A stretch of DNA of 64,000 nt from Alg239-R122 sp041746135 (GTDB lineage: Bacteria > Pseudomonadota > Alphaproteobacteria > Sphingomonadales > Sphingomonadaceae), in the NCBI GenBank assembly GCA_041746135.1, contig JBGTHQ010000031.1, positions 54,026 through 118,025 of the forward strand, read 5' to 3'. Shown in pieces: positions 34,810-44,018 of the stretch (positions are counted from its first letter, which is position 1; each line of letters begins with the position of its first letter). The notes beneath the pieces were generated by a model, which searched no databases, was not told the origin of the DNA, and saw only the letters and a list, made by a program, of their open reading frames with translations. The position numbers were made by a program, and so were the translations under genes.

Positions 34810-35549
34810 GCCGCTATCGCCTCATAGCCTTCGTCTTCCAGTTGTAGCGCCAGTTCGGGCCCGCCCGTCTTGACGATCCGGCCGTCCGCGAGCACGTGCA
34901 CAAAATCGGGCTTTACGATTTCGAGCAGCCTTTGATAATGGGTAATCAGCAGAACGGCCTTTTCGGGCTTGCGCATGATGGTGTTGATGCCCGATCCGAC
35001 CGTGCGCAGCGCATCGATATCGAGCCCGCTATCGGTTTCGTCGAGGATCGCGAGTTTCGGGTCCAAAATGCCCATTTGCACCATTTCGTTGCGCTTTTTT
35101 TCGCCGCCGGAAAAGCCGACATTGACCGCGCGCTTGAGCATGTCCATGTCCATTTTCAGTAACGCGGCCTTTGCCTTGGCCAGCTTGATAAAATCGCCGC
35201 CCGACAGCGGCTCTTCGCCGCGCGACTTGCGTTGCGAATTCAGGCTTTCCCGCAGGAATTGTAGGTTGGATACGCCGGGGATCTCGACCGGATACTGAAA
35301 GCCGAGGAACAAGCCGAGCGCGGCGCGTTCATGCGGATCCATATCGAGAATGTCCTGCCCATCAAAGCTCGCCGAACCCTGAGTAATCTCGTAGCCGGGA
35401 CGTCCGCCAAGCGCATAGGCGAGCGTCGATTTGCCCGCGCCATTCGGTCCCATTATGGCGTGTACCTCGCCCGCATTTATTTCAAGCGACAAGCCTTTGA
35501 GGATTTCGGTATCGCCGACAGTGGCGTGGAGATTGTTTATTTGAAGCAT
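34806..35549 (-). CDS. sufC: Fe-S cluster assembly ATPase SufC
   Basis: A 247-residue ABC-type ATPase. Walker A is 'GPNGAGKSTLAYAL' (near 34-47), the signature loop is VGFSGGEKKRNEM, Walker B is 'PKLAILDETDSGLDIDAL', and the H-loop is 'VLLITHYQRLL'. The FSGGEKKR signature is diagnostic of SufC. ATP hydrolysis by SufC drives conformational changes in SufB-SufD. It lies 2 nt after the VOC gene and overlaps the 82-residue gene by 4 nt. Confidence 0.96.
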   Translation of the reverse strand: MLQINNLHATVGDTEILKGLSLEINAGEVHAIMGPNGAGKSTLAYALGGRPGYEITQGSASFDGQDILDMDPHERAALGLFLGFQYPVEIPGVSNLQFLRESLNSQRKSRGEEPLSGGDFIKLAKAKAALLKMDMDMLKRAVNVGFSGGEKKRNEMVQMGILDPKLAILDETDSGLDIDALRTVGSGINTIMRKPEKAVLLITHYQRLLEIVKPDFVHVLADGRIVKTGGPELALQLEDEGYEAIAA

Positions 35550-35551
35550 GT

Positions 35552-35905
35552 CTATCCCATGTGCTCTAAAATATTGATAATGCGCCCTGAAGGATCACTA
35601 ACGAAAAAGCGACGTACACCCCAAGGTTCGTCCGTGAGTGCGTAGAGGATGTCCACCCCAATAGCCGTGGCGATTTCGTATGTTGCATTCACATCATCGA
35701 CTTCAATCGATAATGCCGGAACTGGGGCTCCAGAGCCTCCTTCTGACATCAGGTTAAGTTGCGGATTGGTAGGCGCATCAGACGCAAGGGCAACTATAAA
35801 TCCCTGATCCATAACAACTTCCAACCCGAATAGATCGCAATAAAACTGCGCTTGCGTTTGCGGGTCATCTGCTGTGAAGTCAGCAACAATTCTCAGAACG
35901 GTCAT
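35552..35905 (-). CDS. VOC-superfamily (glyoxalase/bleomycin resistance-like) protein inside suf operon
   Basis: A 117-residue protein with paired beta-alpha-beta-beta-beta modules of the vicinal-oxygen-chelate fold. It begins 'VADFTADDPQTQAQFYCDLFGLEV', and the second half ends 'FFVSDPSGRIINILEH', a typical VOC C-terminus with a possible metal-binding Glu. Such proteins bind small electrophiles or antibiotics, or isomerise metabolites. It is inserted between sufB (4-nt overlap) and sufC (2-nt gap), where most suf operons have nothing. Substrate unknown. Confidence 0.85.
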   Translation of the reverse strand: MTVLRIVADFTADDPQTQAQFYCDLFGLEVVMDQGFIVALASDAPTNPQLNLMSEGGSGAPVPALSIEVDDVNATYEIATAIGVDILYALTDEPWGVRRFFVSDPSGRIINILEHMG

Positions 35906-37413
35906 CCCACACTCCCCTCAAGACTGATCGCTAACAATTTCTGCGCCTCTACGGCAAATTCCATCGGCAGCTGCTTCATCACGTCCTTGGCAAAGCCGTT
36001 GACGATCAGCGACACCGCGTCCTCCTCGCCCAGCCCGCGTTGCTGTGCATAGAACATCTGGTCATCGCTGATTTTGCTGGTGGTGGCTTCGTGCTCGATC
36101 TGCGCGCTCGGATTTTTCACTTCGATATAGGGCACGGTATGCGCGCCGCATTTGTCGCCGAGCAACAGGCTGTCGCACTGCGTAAAATTGCGCACATTGT
36201 CGGCGCCGGCACCGACCCGCACCAGCCCGCGATAGGTATTGTCGGATTTGCCCGCGCTAATGCCCTTGGAAATGATCGTCGAGCGCGTATTTTTACCGTT
36301 ATGAATCATCTTGGTGCCGGTATCGGCCTGCTGGTAATTGTTGGTGAGCGCAACCGAATAGAATTCGCCGACAGAGCCTTCGCCATTCAATACGCAGCTT
36401 GGATATTTCCACGTCACCGCGCTGCCAGTCTCGACCTGCGTCCAGCTGATCTTGCTGTTTTTACCTTGGCACAGCCCGCGCTTGGTCACAAAATTATAGA
36501 TGCCGCCCTTGCCGTTCTCGTCGCCGGGATACCAGTTCTGCACGGTTGAATATTTGATTTCGGCATCGTCGAGCGCGACCAGTTCGACCACGGCCGCGTG
36601 CAACTGGTTTTCATCGCGCATCGGCGCGGTACAGCCTTCGAGATAGCTAACATAGCTGCCTTTTTCAGCCACGATCAACGTGCGTTCGAACTGACCGGTA
36701 TTCTCGGCATTGATACGGAAATAGGTGCTAAGCTCCATCGGGCAGCGCACGCCCTCGGGGATATAGACGAACGTCCCGTCGCTGAACACGGCGCAATTAA
36801 GCGCGGCGAAGAAATTGTCTTTTACCGGAACGACCTTGCCCAGATATTTGCGGACCAGGTCGGGATATTGCTTGATCGCTTCGGATATGGAGCGGAAAAT
36901 TACGCCTACGTCTTCCAGCTCCTTGCGGAAGGTTGTGGCGACACTCACGCTGTCGAACACGGCATCGACAGCAACTTTGCGTGCGCCCTCGACCCCGGCT
37001 AGCACTTCCTGCTCGGCGATCGGAATGCCGAGCTTTTCGTAAACGCGTAAGATTTCGGGATCGACCTCGTCGAGCGAATTCAGCTTCGGTTTTGCCTTGG
37101 GTTCGGCATAATAATAGGCATCCTGGTAATCGATCATCGGAATGTTGAGCTTGGCCCAGTCGGGGCTTTCCATGCCCTGCCAGATGCGAAAGGCTTTCAG
37201 CCGCCAGTCGAGCATCCATTCGGGCTCGCCTTTCTTGGCGGAAATAAAGCGGACCGTATCCTCGTTCAAGCCTTTTTCGGCAAACTCCTGTTCGATATCG
37301 GATGACCAGCCATGTTCATAGGTCGACGCTTTGTCAGCCGCCGCCTGCGCCTCGGCATTCATCGCCGTGCGGTCGTTCTGCGGACGGGCTTCGGTTTTTA
37401 CAATACCGGTCAT
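35902..37413 (-). CDS. sufB: Fe-S cluster assembly protein SufB
   Basis: A 503-residue scaffold protein of normal length. It has 'FISAKKGEPEWMLDWRLKAF', 'PEGVRCPMELSTYFRIN', 'SYLEGCTAPMRDENQLHAA' and 'FTQCDSLLLGDKCGAHTVPYI'. The C-terminal core includes 'EHEATTSKISDDQMFYAQQRG'. It receives sulfur and assembles the Fe-S cluster with SufC and SufD. The start codon overlaps the stop of the Rrf2 regulator gene by 4 nt, and its stop overlaps the VOC gene. Confidence 0.96.
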   Translation of the reverse strand: MTGIVKTEARPQNDRTAMNAEAQAAADKASTYEHGWSSDIEQEFAEKGLNEDTVRFISAKKGEPEWMLDWRLKAFRIWQGMESPDWAKLNIPMIDYQDAYYYAEPKAKPKLNSLDEVDPEILRVYEKLGIPIAEQEVLAGVEGARKVAVDAVFDSVSVATTFRKELEDVGVIFRSISEAIKQYPDLVRKYLGKVVPVKDNFFAALNCAVFSDGTFVYIPEGVRCPMELSTYFRINAENTGQFERTLIVAEKGSYVSYLEGCTAPMRDENQLHAAVVELVALDDAEIKYSTVQNWYPGDENGKGGIYNFVTKRGLCQGKNSKISWTQVETGSAVTWKYPSCVLNGEGSVGEFYSVALTNNYQQADTGTKMIHNGKNTRSTIISKGISAGKSDNTYRGLVRVGAGADNVRNFTQCDSLLLGDKCGAHTVPYIEVKNPSAQIEHEATTSKISDDQMFYAQQRGLGEEDAVSLIVNGFAKDVMKQLPMEFAVEAQKLLAISLEGSVG

Positions 37414-37823
37414 AGCTGTATTTCCTGGCTCAGGCTGGCGAGCGTTACTCCGCCCAAAGCGCCCCGTACGGCGTTATTTACGTGGATCATATGCGGTTTG
37501 ACATGGCAGGTAGCTTCCAGAACGCAATCGTGCCGGGCCTGGTCAGCACAGCTGGAAATGGCTACCGGGCCTTCGACTGCCTCAATAACATCGGCCATGC
37601 TAATCGTCGCCGGGGGCCGGGCCAAACGAAAACCGCCGCCTGCACCGCGCACCGATTCGATCAATCCCGCCGCGGAAAGCTTGCTTACCAGTTTTTGCGC
37701 TGTGGGCAGCGGGATGCCGGTTTCTTCGGACAATACGCGCGCATTGCTCATTACTCCGCCGCAATGACGGGCTGCTGCGGTCATCAATACAACCGCATAA
37801 TCGGCTAGGCTGCTCAGACGCAT
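37410..37823 (-). CDS. Rrf2-family transcriptional regulator of the suf operon
   Basis: A 137-residue winged-helix regulator beginning 'MRLSSLADYAVVLMTAAARH'. The recognition helix region is 'IPLPTAQKLVSKLSAAGLIES' and the wing is RGAGGGFRLA. The cluster-binding loop holds Cys92, Cys100 and Cys106, followed by His107. This resembles IscR (C-x5-C-x5-C...H), but the first spacing is longer (x7). It is the first gene of the suf operon and overlaps sufB by 4 nt. It probably senses Fe-S status and controls its own operon. A dyad near its promoter is listed separately. Confidence 0.9.
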   Translation of the reverse strand: MRLSSLADYAVVLMTAAARHCGGVMSNARVLSEETGIPLPTAQKLVSKLSAAGLIESVRGAGGGFRLARPPATISMADVIEAVEGPVAISSCADQARHDCVLEATCHVKPHMIHVNNAVRGALGGVTLASLSQEIQL

Positions 37824-37846
37824 AACAACTCCATTTCGGACATCCT

Positions 37847-37870
37847 GAAGACTCTAAATAGGAGTGTTTC
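37847..37870 (-). promoter_or_regulatory. Candidate Rrf2 operator/promoter before the suf operon
   Basis: On the + strand an imperfect dyad, GAAgACTC then GAGTgtTTC, spans 37847-37870 around TAAATAG. The core ACTC(N7)GAGT is 37851-37865. On the - strand the centre reads TATTTA, which could act as a -10 box. TTGAAT lies 16 nt upstream as a possible -35. An operator overlapping the -10 box would let the Rrf2 regulator repress its own operon, as IscR does. The match is visual only. Confidence 0.35.
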
Positions 37871-37958
37871 AGTCGTATTCAATCCATAGGCCATTTTCTG
37901 CGCAAATTTCAAGACTTAATGACTAAATTGTGCCGAAAGTGAAATGCGCTTGATACAA

Positions 37959-38798
37959 TTATGTTTGTGCACTCAGGGGATTAATCTGCCCTACATATTC
38001 GATCCGCCTGTCGATTAAATCTGCAAGCTCGCCTTCCTGCTTACGCAATTTGGCGGGTGTAGTGCCCGTGAAAAGTTTGAGTTCACGTATCATGTGCGAC
38101 TGGTCATAAAAAGCGTCCCGCACGAAATCGGCTTCGTCCAGATCGGCCTCTACCAAGGCGCGCCCCGCTCGCAGCGCACGGTATTTACGGGCCAGATATT
38201 TAGGCGGAAGGCCGTAAAGCTGTTTTACTTTTCGGGTCAATTGGCGGTCAGACAGTTCGGTCATATCGTGCAAATCATTTATGTCGGGAGAAACTTCCGA
38301 TGCGAGCCAGCTGTCAACCATCCTCGTAAATTTTAGCACGGCTGGATTTGCATCACGGATAGTCGGGCGGAGCACTTTGTCCGCGGCTGCCGTCATTTCA
38401 TCAATGTTCGCGCAAGCTGCTAGCGTTTCCACATGCCGTTCAATGGTGGGAAAAAGCGTCTTGGCTGGTATGGCTCTATCGAGATAATCCGCTGCGCTGA
38501 CGTTGGTAAGCGCTCCCCATCCGGCCGGAAGAAAGCCCATCCCGAATAGTTGAAAAGGTCCATTTATTTCAAATCGGGTGGCGGCGGAACTTGGGCCGAC
38601 GATGAAGGCGCCTTTGCAATCGACTCTGCTATCGTCAGGAAATTGCATGGAGCCCGCGCCACGCAAAACAAAGCGAACTTGGGCCATGCTGGCGCGCTCG
38701 TGATCTTGGGTTAGCGCGTCACCGCTTTCAAGCAGATAGTATACCGAGAAAAACTCACGCAGCTCCGGGTGTGGAACCCGATAATGTAATTCAGCCAT
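37959..38798 (-). CDS. AraC-family transcriptional regulator
   Basis: A 279-residue protein from the ATG at 38798 (MAELHYRVPHPELREF). The N-terminal half is a sensing domain of unknown type. The C-terminal AraC DNA-binding domain has 'LSDRQLTRKVKQLYGLPPKYLARKYRALRAGRAL' spacing, then 'DFVRDAFYDQSHMIRELKLFTG'. This gives the two helix-turn-helix motifs and the conserved GxxPxxY-like region. An upstream TTG (38846) would add 16 residues. Targets and ligand are unknown. A - strand terminator separates it from the DUF885 gene. Confidence 0.85.
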   Translation of the reverse strand: MAELHYRVPHPELREFFSVYYLLESGDALTQDHERASMAQVRFVLRGAGSMQFPDDSRVDCKGAFIVGPSSAATRFEINGPFQLFGMGFLPAGWGALTNVSAADYLDRAIPAKTLFPTIERHVETLAACANIDEMTAAADKVLRPTIRDANPAVLKFTRMVDSWLASEVSPDINDLHDMTELSDRQLTRKVKQLYGLPPKYLARKYRALRAGRALVEADLDEADFVRDAFYDQSHMIRELKLFTGTTPAKLRKQEGELADLIDRRIEYVGQINPLSAQT

Positions 38799-38867
38799 AT
38801 TGTTTATTGCTTCATGTTTTATCTGAAACAAAAAGCGACCCCCCAATCCTTGTAACGTAAGTTAGCT

Positions 38868-38906
38868 ATAAAAAAAAGACAGCAACCCATAAAGGGAAGC
38901 TGTCTT
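38868..38906 (-). terminator. Rho-independent terminator after the DUF885 gene
   Basis: On the - strand a perfect 8-bp stem, AAGACAGC (38906-38899) with GCTGTCTT (38883-38876), encloses a 15-nt loop. It is followed by a T-run (A-run 38871-38877 on the + strand). It lies about 140 nt downstream of the DUF885 stop and before the AraC gene, so it isolates the two transcripts. Confidence 0.75.
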
Positions 38907-39044
38907 AAAGGTAAGGACGTGCTTGCGATGCAAGGAGCCCTTCGGGTCGCAGGAAAACTAATACATATTAGCTTTCTATTTGCATTGTATGGATTCGACA
39001 AACCCGCAAATTTTTTAAATTTATTTCATTTTCTATGCATGTAT

Positions 39045-40889
39045 TTATCGATTTTCGGTAATCCAGGCATCGACTCGCTCCTCCATCATTGTCAGCGGCA
39101 CAGGCCCGCTGCGCAAAATGACATCATGGAAATCGCCATAGCTGAATGTGTCGCCCAATTCCTGTTGCGCCTTGGTGCGCAGCTCCATGATTTTCAGTTT
39201 TCCGATCATGTACGCGGTCGCTTGTCCGGGATAGACGACATAGCGCTCGATCGCCTTGCGGATATCGCCTTCGGGATTGGGCGTATTTTCGCTGAGATAA
39301 GCGATCGCCTTTTCGCGGCTCCAGCGTTTATCATGGATTCCGGTATCAACCACCAGACGGCAGGCGCGCCATAATTCCATGCCGAGCCGGCCAAAATCGC
39401 TATAGGGATCCTGGTAAAACCCCATATCCTTGCCGAGTGCTTCCGAATACAGCCCCCAGCCCTCGGTATAGGCGGTCACTCCGCCGAAGCGGCGAAATGC
39501 GGGAAGATCGCCCAATTCGGTCTGAATAGCGCGCTGCAAATGGTGACCTGGCAATCCTTCATGGTAAAAAAGCGCTTCCAGCTCGGTTTTCGACATATCT
39601 TCGAGATTGTACAGATTGACATAATAGGTTCCGGGACGTGAGCCGTCGGGGGCAGGGCTTTGGTAAAACGCCTTTCCTGCTGATTTCTCGCGAAATGCCT
39701 CGACGGGTTTTACCACCAACGGCGCTTCGGGAAGGATATTGAAATATCCGGGCAGTGCCTCCATCATGGCGGCCTCTTTTTCCTTGACATCGTCAAGATA
39801 GGCTTCGCGTGTATCGTAAAAAAAGGCGGGATTGGTACGCAGAGAGGCGAAAAACTCCTGCAAGGTGCCTTTGAAGCCGACCTGCGCCATGATCTTTCGC
39901 ATTTCGCCGTGAATACGTGCAACATTATCGAGGCCAATCTGGTGTATTTGATCTGCGGTAAGATCCGTCGTGGTGTAATTGCTGAGCCTCTCCTCATAAT
40001 AGGCGGCACCGTCGTCAAAGCGCCAAACGCCATCGCCGTCGACAGCTATGGCCTGTTGCCGCTGCATTTCCGCTACGAGCTTTTGATAGGCGGGACGGAC
40101 ATTGTCGATAAGCGCTTCCCGGCCGCGAGCGATCAGATCGGTCTTCTCGTCGGCCGGGATATCCAGCGCGATCACTTTCTTTTTCAGATCCGCGAAGATG
40201 GGCGAGTCCGCTCCGTTGTCGAACGGCGCCCCGGTGACGACGTTTTTCGCATCGCTGATTACATAGGGAAAGACCCAGTCAGGTACGATCACGCCTTTTT
40301 CGGCCCGGCGCCTGCTGATCTCTACCAACTGTTCGATATAGGGCCCCATGCCGTAAAGTCGGCTGATATAATCGGTGGCATGCTGTTTTGTGTCGACGCG
40401 GTGGATATTGATCAGAAACGCAGGCAACTGGCTTTGTGCCCCGTTCATCTGGTCGAACACATACCCGTTTTCGCGGAACGGAAATGCCTGGGCGGCACGA
40501 TCCTGCTGATATTCGAACAGGCGGTAGCTGAGCCGGTTGGCAGCATTCAGGCGGCCAGGCTCGAATTCACGCTTCATTTCTGCAAAGGCGTTTTGCCCGC
40601 GCTGGAAATCTGCTCTGGCCGCTGCATCGGACGGATCATCCCAACGGCCGTAATCGGCATCCCGGATCCCGCGATAGGCTTTCGTAAAAGGAGAGGCTGC
40701 AAGATTTTCGGCATCGATCCGTTCGAAAAAGGCAAGCAGGCGGGCATCTTCGCTCATGGGGGTTGCCATAGCGCTTTGCGGTGACCGTGTTTGCGTCATG
40801 ACCTCGCTTGTGGCGGAGTCTTCGCTCATGGTAGCGCAGGATGCGAGCAGGGCGGCAGGCAATAAAGATGCGGATTTGATATATTTCAC
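39045..40889 (-). CDS. DUF885-family lipoprotein, probable metallopeptidase
   Basis: A 614-residue protein. It begins MKYIKSASLLPAALLASCATMSE with lipobox LASC, so it is probably lipid-anchored in the periplasm or outer membrane. The DUF885 fold is helical, and the likely zinc motif is 'FYHEGLPGHHLQRAI' (HExxxxH type). A conserved 'TEGWGLYSEALGKDMGFY' follows. Length matches the family. Members are thought to be peptidases, but few have been characterised. It is divergent from pyrD with 144 bp between. Confidence 0.88.
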   Translation of the reverse strand: MKYIKSASLLPAALLASCATMSEDSATSEVMTQTRSPQSAMATPMSEDARLLAFFERIDAENLAASPFTKAYRGIRDADYGRWDDPSDAAARADFQRGQNAFAEMKREFEPGRLNAANRLSYRLFEYQQDRAAQAFPFRENGYVFDQMNGAQSQLPAFLINIHRVDTKQHATDYISRLYGMGPYIEQLVEISRRRAEKGVIVPDWVFPYVISDAKNVVTGAPFDNGADSPIFADLKKKVIALDIPADEKTDLIARGREALIDNVRPAYQKLVAEMQRQQAIAVDGDGVWRFDDGAAYYEERLSNYTTTDLTADQIHQIGLDNVARIHGEMRKIMAQVGFKGTLQEFFASLRTNPAFFYDTREAYLDDVKEKEAAMMEALPGYFNILPEAPLVVKPVEAFREKSAGKAFYQSPAPDGSRPGTYYVNLYNLEDMSKTELEALFYHEGLPGHHLQRAIQTELGDLPAFRRFGGVTAYTEGWGLYSEALGKDMGFYQDPYSDFGRLGMELWRACRLVVDTGIHDKRWSREKAIAYLSENTPNPEGDIRKAIERYVVYPGQATAYMIGKLKIMELRTKAQQELGDTFSYGDFHDVILRSGPVPLTMMEERVDAWITENR

Positions 40890-41033
40890 GGTCGATATGT
40901 TTCCTTTTTTATCGTTTGCGTAACAGCGATATAATCATAACGACGGCAGGTTGGCGACTCTTTCTATTCAGAATGCGTGTCGTGACGATCAGCATGTTGT
41001 GCCGTGCGCGCCGCGGTGGCATAGGCTGGCATC

Positions 41034-42071
41034 ATGCTTTACCGTCTTGCCCGTCCGTTTGTTTTCGCCCTTGATGGTGAAAACGCCCATCGCCTGACAC
41101 TTGCCGGTCTGAAAATCCTGCCCTCCATCGGTCCATGCCAGCACGATCCGATGCTTTCTTCCGACGTGGCCGGACTACATTTCGCCAGCCCGGTGGGGCT
41201 TGCGCCCGGTTTCGACAAGAACGGCGAAGTTCCCAGGATAATGTTGAACATGGGGTTCGGGTTTGCGGAAATCGGCACTCTTACCCCGCGTCCGCAAGCT
41301 GGCAATGCCAAGCCTCGTCTGTTCCGGCTGGCACGCGACCGCGCGATAATCAATCGCATGGGGTTCAATAATGACGGACAGATGGCCGCGATCAAGCGCC
41401 TGCGGCGCGAAAGCGCAACCCGGCTGCCGGGTATATTGGGCATTAATATCGGTGCGAACAAGGACAGCGAGGACCGCATTGGCGATTATGTGTTCGGAGT
41501 GCGGAATATGGCCCCCCATGCGGATTATCTGACCGTCAATATCAGTTCGCCCAATACCCCGGGCCTGCGCGCCTTGCAGGACAAGGGAGCCCTGCGCGAG
41601 CTCCTGACTGCGGTGCTGGAAGCCCGCGGAGGATCGGGTACGCCGATATTTCTGAAACTCGCCCCTGATCTGGAACAGCAGGACATTCATGATATCGGTG
41701 AACTCGCGCTGGAAAAAAAGCTCGATGCGCTGATTATTTCGAACACGACTGTATCGCGCCCCGCACTCACATCGCGGCACGCAGGCGAAGCCGGGGGGTT
41801 GTCGGGAGCGCCGCTTAAACAGCTCGCGCTGCAGCGACTGCAGGATTTTCGGGCAATCTGCGGAAACCGGATGCCGCTGATCGGGGTCGGCGGTATCGAA
41901 AATGCCCAGGACGCCTATACCCGCATTCGCGCGGGGGCTTCGCTTGTGCAGATCTACAGTGCGCTGGTGTACGAAGGTCCGCAACTGGCCGCGCGAATCA
42001 ATCAAGGCTTGGTAAAGCTGCTCAAGCGCGATGGCTTTGCCAGTATTGGCGACGCGGTCGGTACTCAATAG
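41034..42071 (+). CDS. pyrD: Dihydroorotate dehydrogenase (quinone), class 2
   Basis: A 345-residue FMN enzyme. The N-terminal membrane-association segment 'MLYRLARPFVFALDGENAHR' marks the quinone-dependent class. Core motifs are 'SPVGLAPGFDKNGE', 'GTLTPRPQAGNAKPRLFRL', 'NISSPNTPGLR', 'LKLAPDL' and 'GVGGIENAQDAYTRIRAGAS'. The catalytic Ser is in the NISSPNT segment. It oxidises dihydroorotate to orotate at the inner membrane and passes electrons to ubiquinone. It is followed by ggt on the same strand after 93 nt. Confidence 0.96.
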   Translation: MLYRLARPFVFALDGENAHRLTLAGLKILPSIGPCQHDPMLSSDVAGLHFASPVGLAPGFDKNGEVPRIMLNMGFGFAEIGTLTPRPQAGNAKPRLFRLARDRAIINRMGFNNDGQMAAIKRLRRESATRLPGILGINIGANKDSEDRIGDYVFGVRNMAPHADYLTVNISSPNTPGLRALQDKGALRELLTAVLEARGGSGTPIFLKLAPDLEQQDIHDIGELALEKKLDALIISNTTVSRPALTSRHAGEAGGLSGAPLKQLALQRLQDFRAICGNRMPLIGVGGIENAQDAYTRIRAGASLVQIYSALVYEGPQLAARINQGLVKLLKRDGFASIGDAVGTQ

Positions 42072-42164
42072 GCCACAGCAACCGCATATTATCCGCTTGG
42101 CGCACGCGGTATCTTCCGGTAGCGATACGGCATATTGTTTTCGCCAGCATAAGGCCCGGAACCC

Positions 42165-43889
42165 ATGAAGAAATATGTCACTCTCTTGTCCGCTTTCCTG
42201 ATTTTGCCGATGGCGGCATGTGCGCCGATGCAAATGGTGCAAACGACAGGCGCGCAGGATACGGAAATACGCCCCGAATTTAACGGAGTCGTGTCCTCTG
42301 CCGATCCGCGCGCGGCCGCCGCGGGCCAGGAAATATTGCGTAAGGGCGGCAGCGCTTCCGATGCGGCGATGGCGATGATGCTGGCGCTGACAGTGGTTGA
42401 GCCGCAATCGAGTGGCATTGGCGGCGGCGGTTTCCTGCTGTATCATGAGGCGAAGACCGGTCAGATCAGCACGATTGACGGGCGCGAGACCGCACCGGCA
42501 GCTGCAGAGCAGACCCGGTTTCTCAATGAGAACGGTCAGCCGATGAAATTCATCAATGCATTTCAGGGTGGCATTAGTGTCGGCGTACCGGGCAATATAC
42601 GGCTGATGGCGATGACGCATGATAAATGGGGTACGCTACCCTGGGCTGACCTGTTCGGTCCCGCCATCCGGCTAGCTGAGCAAGGCTATGTCGTCAACGA
42701 AACGCTTCAATCGCGTCTGGACAGCGTACGATCCTTGTGGATCAATTTTCCCGAGGCGCGCGCGATCTATTGGCAGGACGGTCGCCCGAAACGCCGCGGC
42801 GAAACGGTGAAAAATCCTGATCTTGCCAAATTGCTGCGCACGGTCGCCGCGCAGGGCCCGGACGCTTTCTATAGCGGGCCAATCGCGCAGAATATCGTCG
42901 AGGCCACGGCAAATGCAAAAATCAATCCCGCCGCGATCACCATGGCCGACATATCCGGCTATGCCGCGTTGCCGCGCGATGCGGTGTGCATGCCCTACCG
43001 CGAATTCAAAGTGTGTGGCATGGGGCCACCGTCTTCGGGTGCGACGACCGTACTACAAATTCTGGGCAGTTTGCGTCCATTCGACATGAAAAAGCTGGGC
43101 AAGGACAATGCGCAAAGCTGGCACCTGATCGCCGAATCGATGCAGCTTGCCTATGCCGACCGGGAAAAATATCTGGGAGATCCGGGCTTTGTAAACGTTC
43201 CGGTACAAGGCATGCTGAGCGATAGCTATCTGGCCGACCGCTCCGCCCTGATCCAACCCGGCACTTCGCTTGGCAGCTATGAAGCCGGCACGCCGCCCGG
43301 AGCGGAGCATCGCACCGTGGCCCTCTCCAGCGAAATTGCGGGTACGACCCATTTTGTGGCGGTCGACCGCAAAGGGAATGTCGCCAGCATGACCTCGACG
43401 ATCGAAGGCGCATTCGGCAGCCAGTTGATTGCCGACGGATATTTTCTCAACAACGAGCTGACTGACTTCACGTTTGCACCGGAAAAGGATGGCGCGCCTG
43501 TCGCCAACCGCGTGCAGGCAGGAAAAAGGCCGCTTTCTTCCATGTCTCCTACCATCGTTTACAATAAAAACGGCAGGGCCGTTCTCGCGCTCGGCTCGGC
43601 CGGTGGCAAACGGATTATCATGCATGTCACTAAGACCCTGATTGGCGTGATCGATTTCGGGTTGCCGCTGGGCGAGGCCATTGCCCTACCGAATATATAT
43701 TTCAGCAATGCAGCCGTGCTGGTGGAGGAGGGCACTTTTCTTGCGGACATGGCACCGCAGTTGTCCCGCTATGGCCAGCCGGTGCGCAGCACGGACCTGT
43801 CATCCAAAGTGAACGGTGCGCAATGGCGCGGCACGAAATGGGTGGGTGCGGCCGACCCGCGCAGCCCCGGCATCGCGTTGACCGAGTAG
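42165..43889 (+). CDS. ggt: Gamma-glutamyltransferase / glutathione hydrolase precursor
   Basis: A 574-residue Ntn-hydrolase precursor. The export signal is MKKYVTLLSAFLILPMAAC. A Cys at residue 19 could make it a lipoprotein, though the lipobox (MAAC) is imperfect. 'GGGGFLLYHEAKTG' lies near residue 86. Autoprocessing should occur before Thr394 in 'AGTTHFVAVDRKGN', giving large and small subunits. 'PLSSMSPTIVY' binds substrate. It breaks down extracellular glutathione and gamma-glutamyl compounds in the periplasm. All key motifs are present. Confidence 0.94.
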   Translation: MKKYVTLLSAFLILPMAACAPMQMVQTTGAQDTEIRPEFNGVVSSADPRAAAAGQEILRKGGSASDAAMAMMLALTVVEPQSSGIGGGGFLLYHEAKTGQISTIDGRETAPAAAEQTRFLNENGQPMKFINAFQGGISVGVPGNIRLMAMTHDKWGTLPWADLFGPAIRLAEQGYVVNETLQSRLDSVRSLWINFPEARAIYWQDGRPKRRGETVKNPDLAKLLRTVAAQGPDAFYSGPIAQNIVEATANAKINPAAITMADISGYAALPRDAVCMPYREFKVCGMGPPSSGATTVLQILGSLRPFDMKKLGKDNAQSWHLIAESMQLAYADREKYLGDPGFVNVPVQGMLSDSYLADRSALIQPGTSLGSYEAGTPPGAEHRTVALSSEIAGTTHFVAVDRKGNVASMTSTIEGAFGSQLIADGYFLNNELTDFTFAPEKDGAPVANRVQAGKRPLSSMSPTIVYNKNGRAVLALGSAGGKRIIMHVTKTLIGVIDFGLPLGEAIALPNIYFSNAAVLVEEGTFLADMAPQLSRYGQPVRSTDLSSKVNGAQWRGTKWVGAADPRSPGIALTE

Positions 43890-44018
43890 CTCCCCCCAAA
43901 TAATTTGCGCGCATGTCCAAAGAAGATTACATATTCGCGGATGTCCGAGCGTAATAAGCGCGGGGCCGCCGGACGGTTGTAAGGCCAAAATGACGCCGGA
44001 CAGGAGAGACGTTCGTTT

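Noticed and set aside
41175..42620. 481-codon open frame opposite pyrD and ggt
   Set aside because: It spans the antisense of two genuine genes and their intergenic gap, and it has no recognisable motif.
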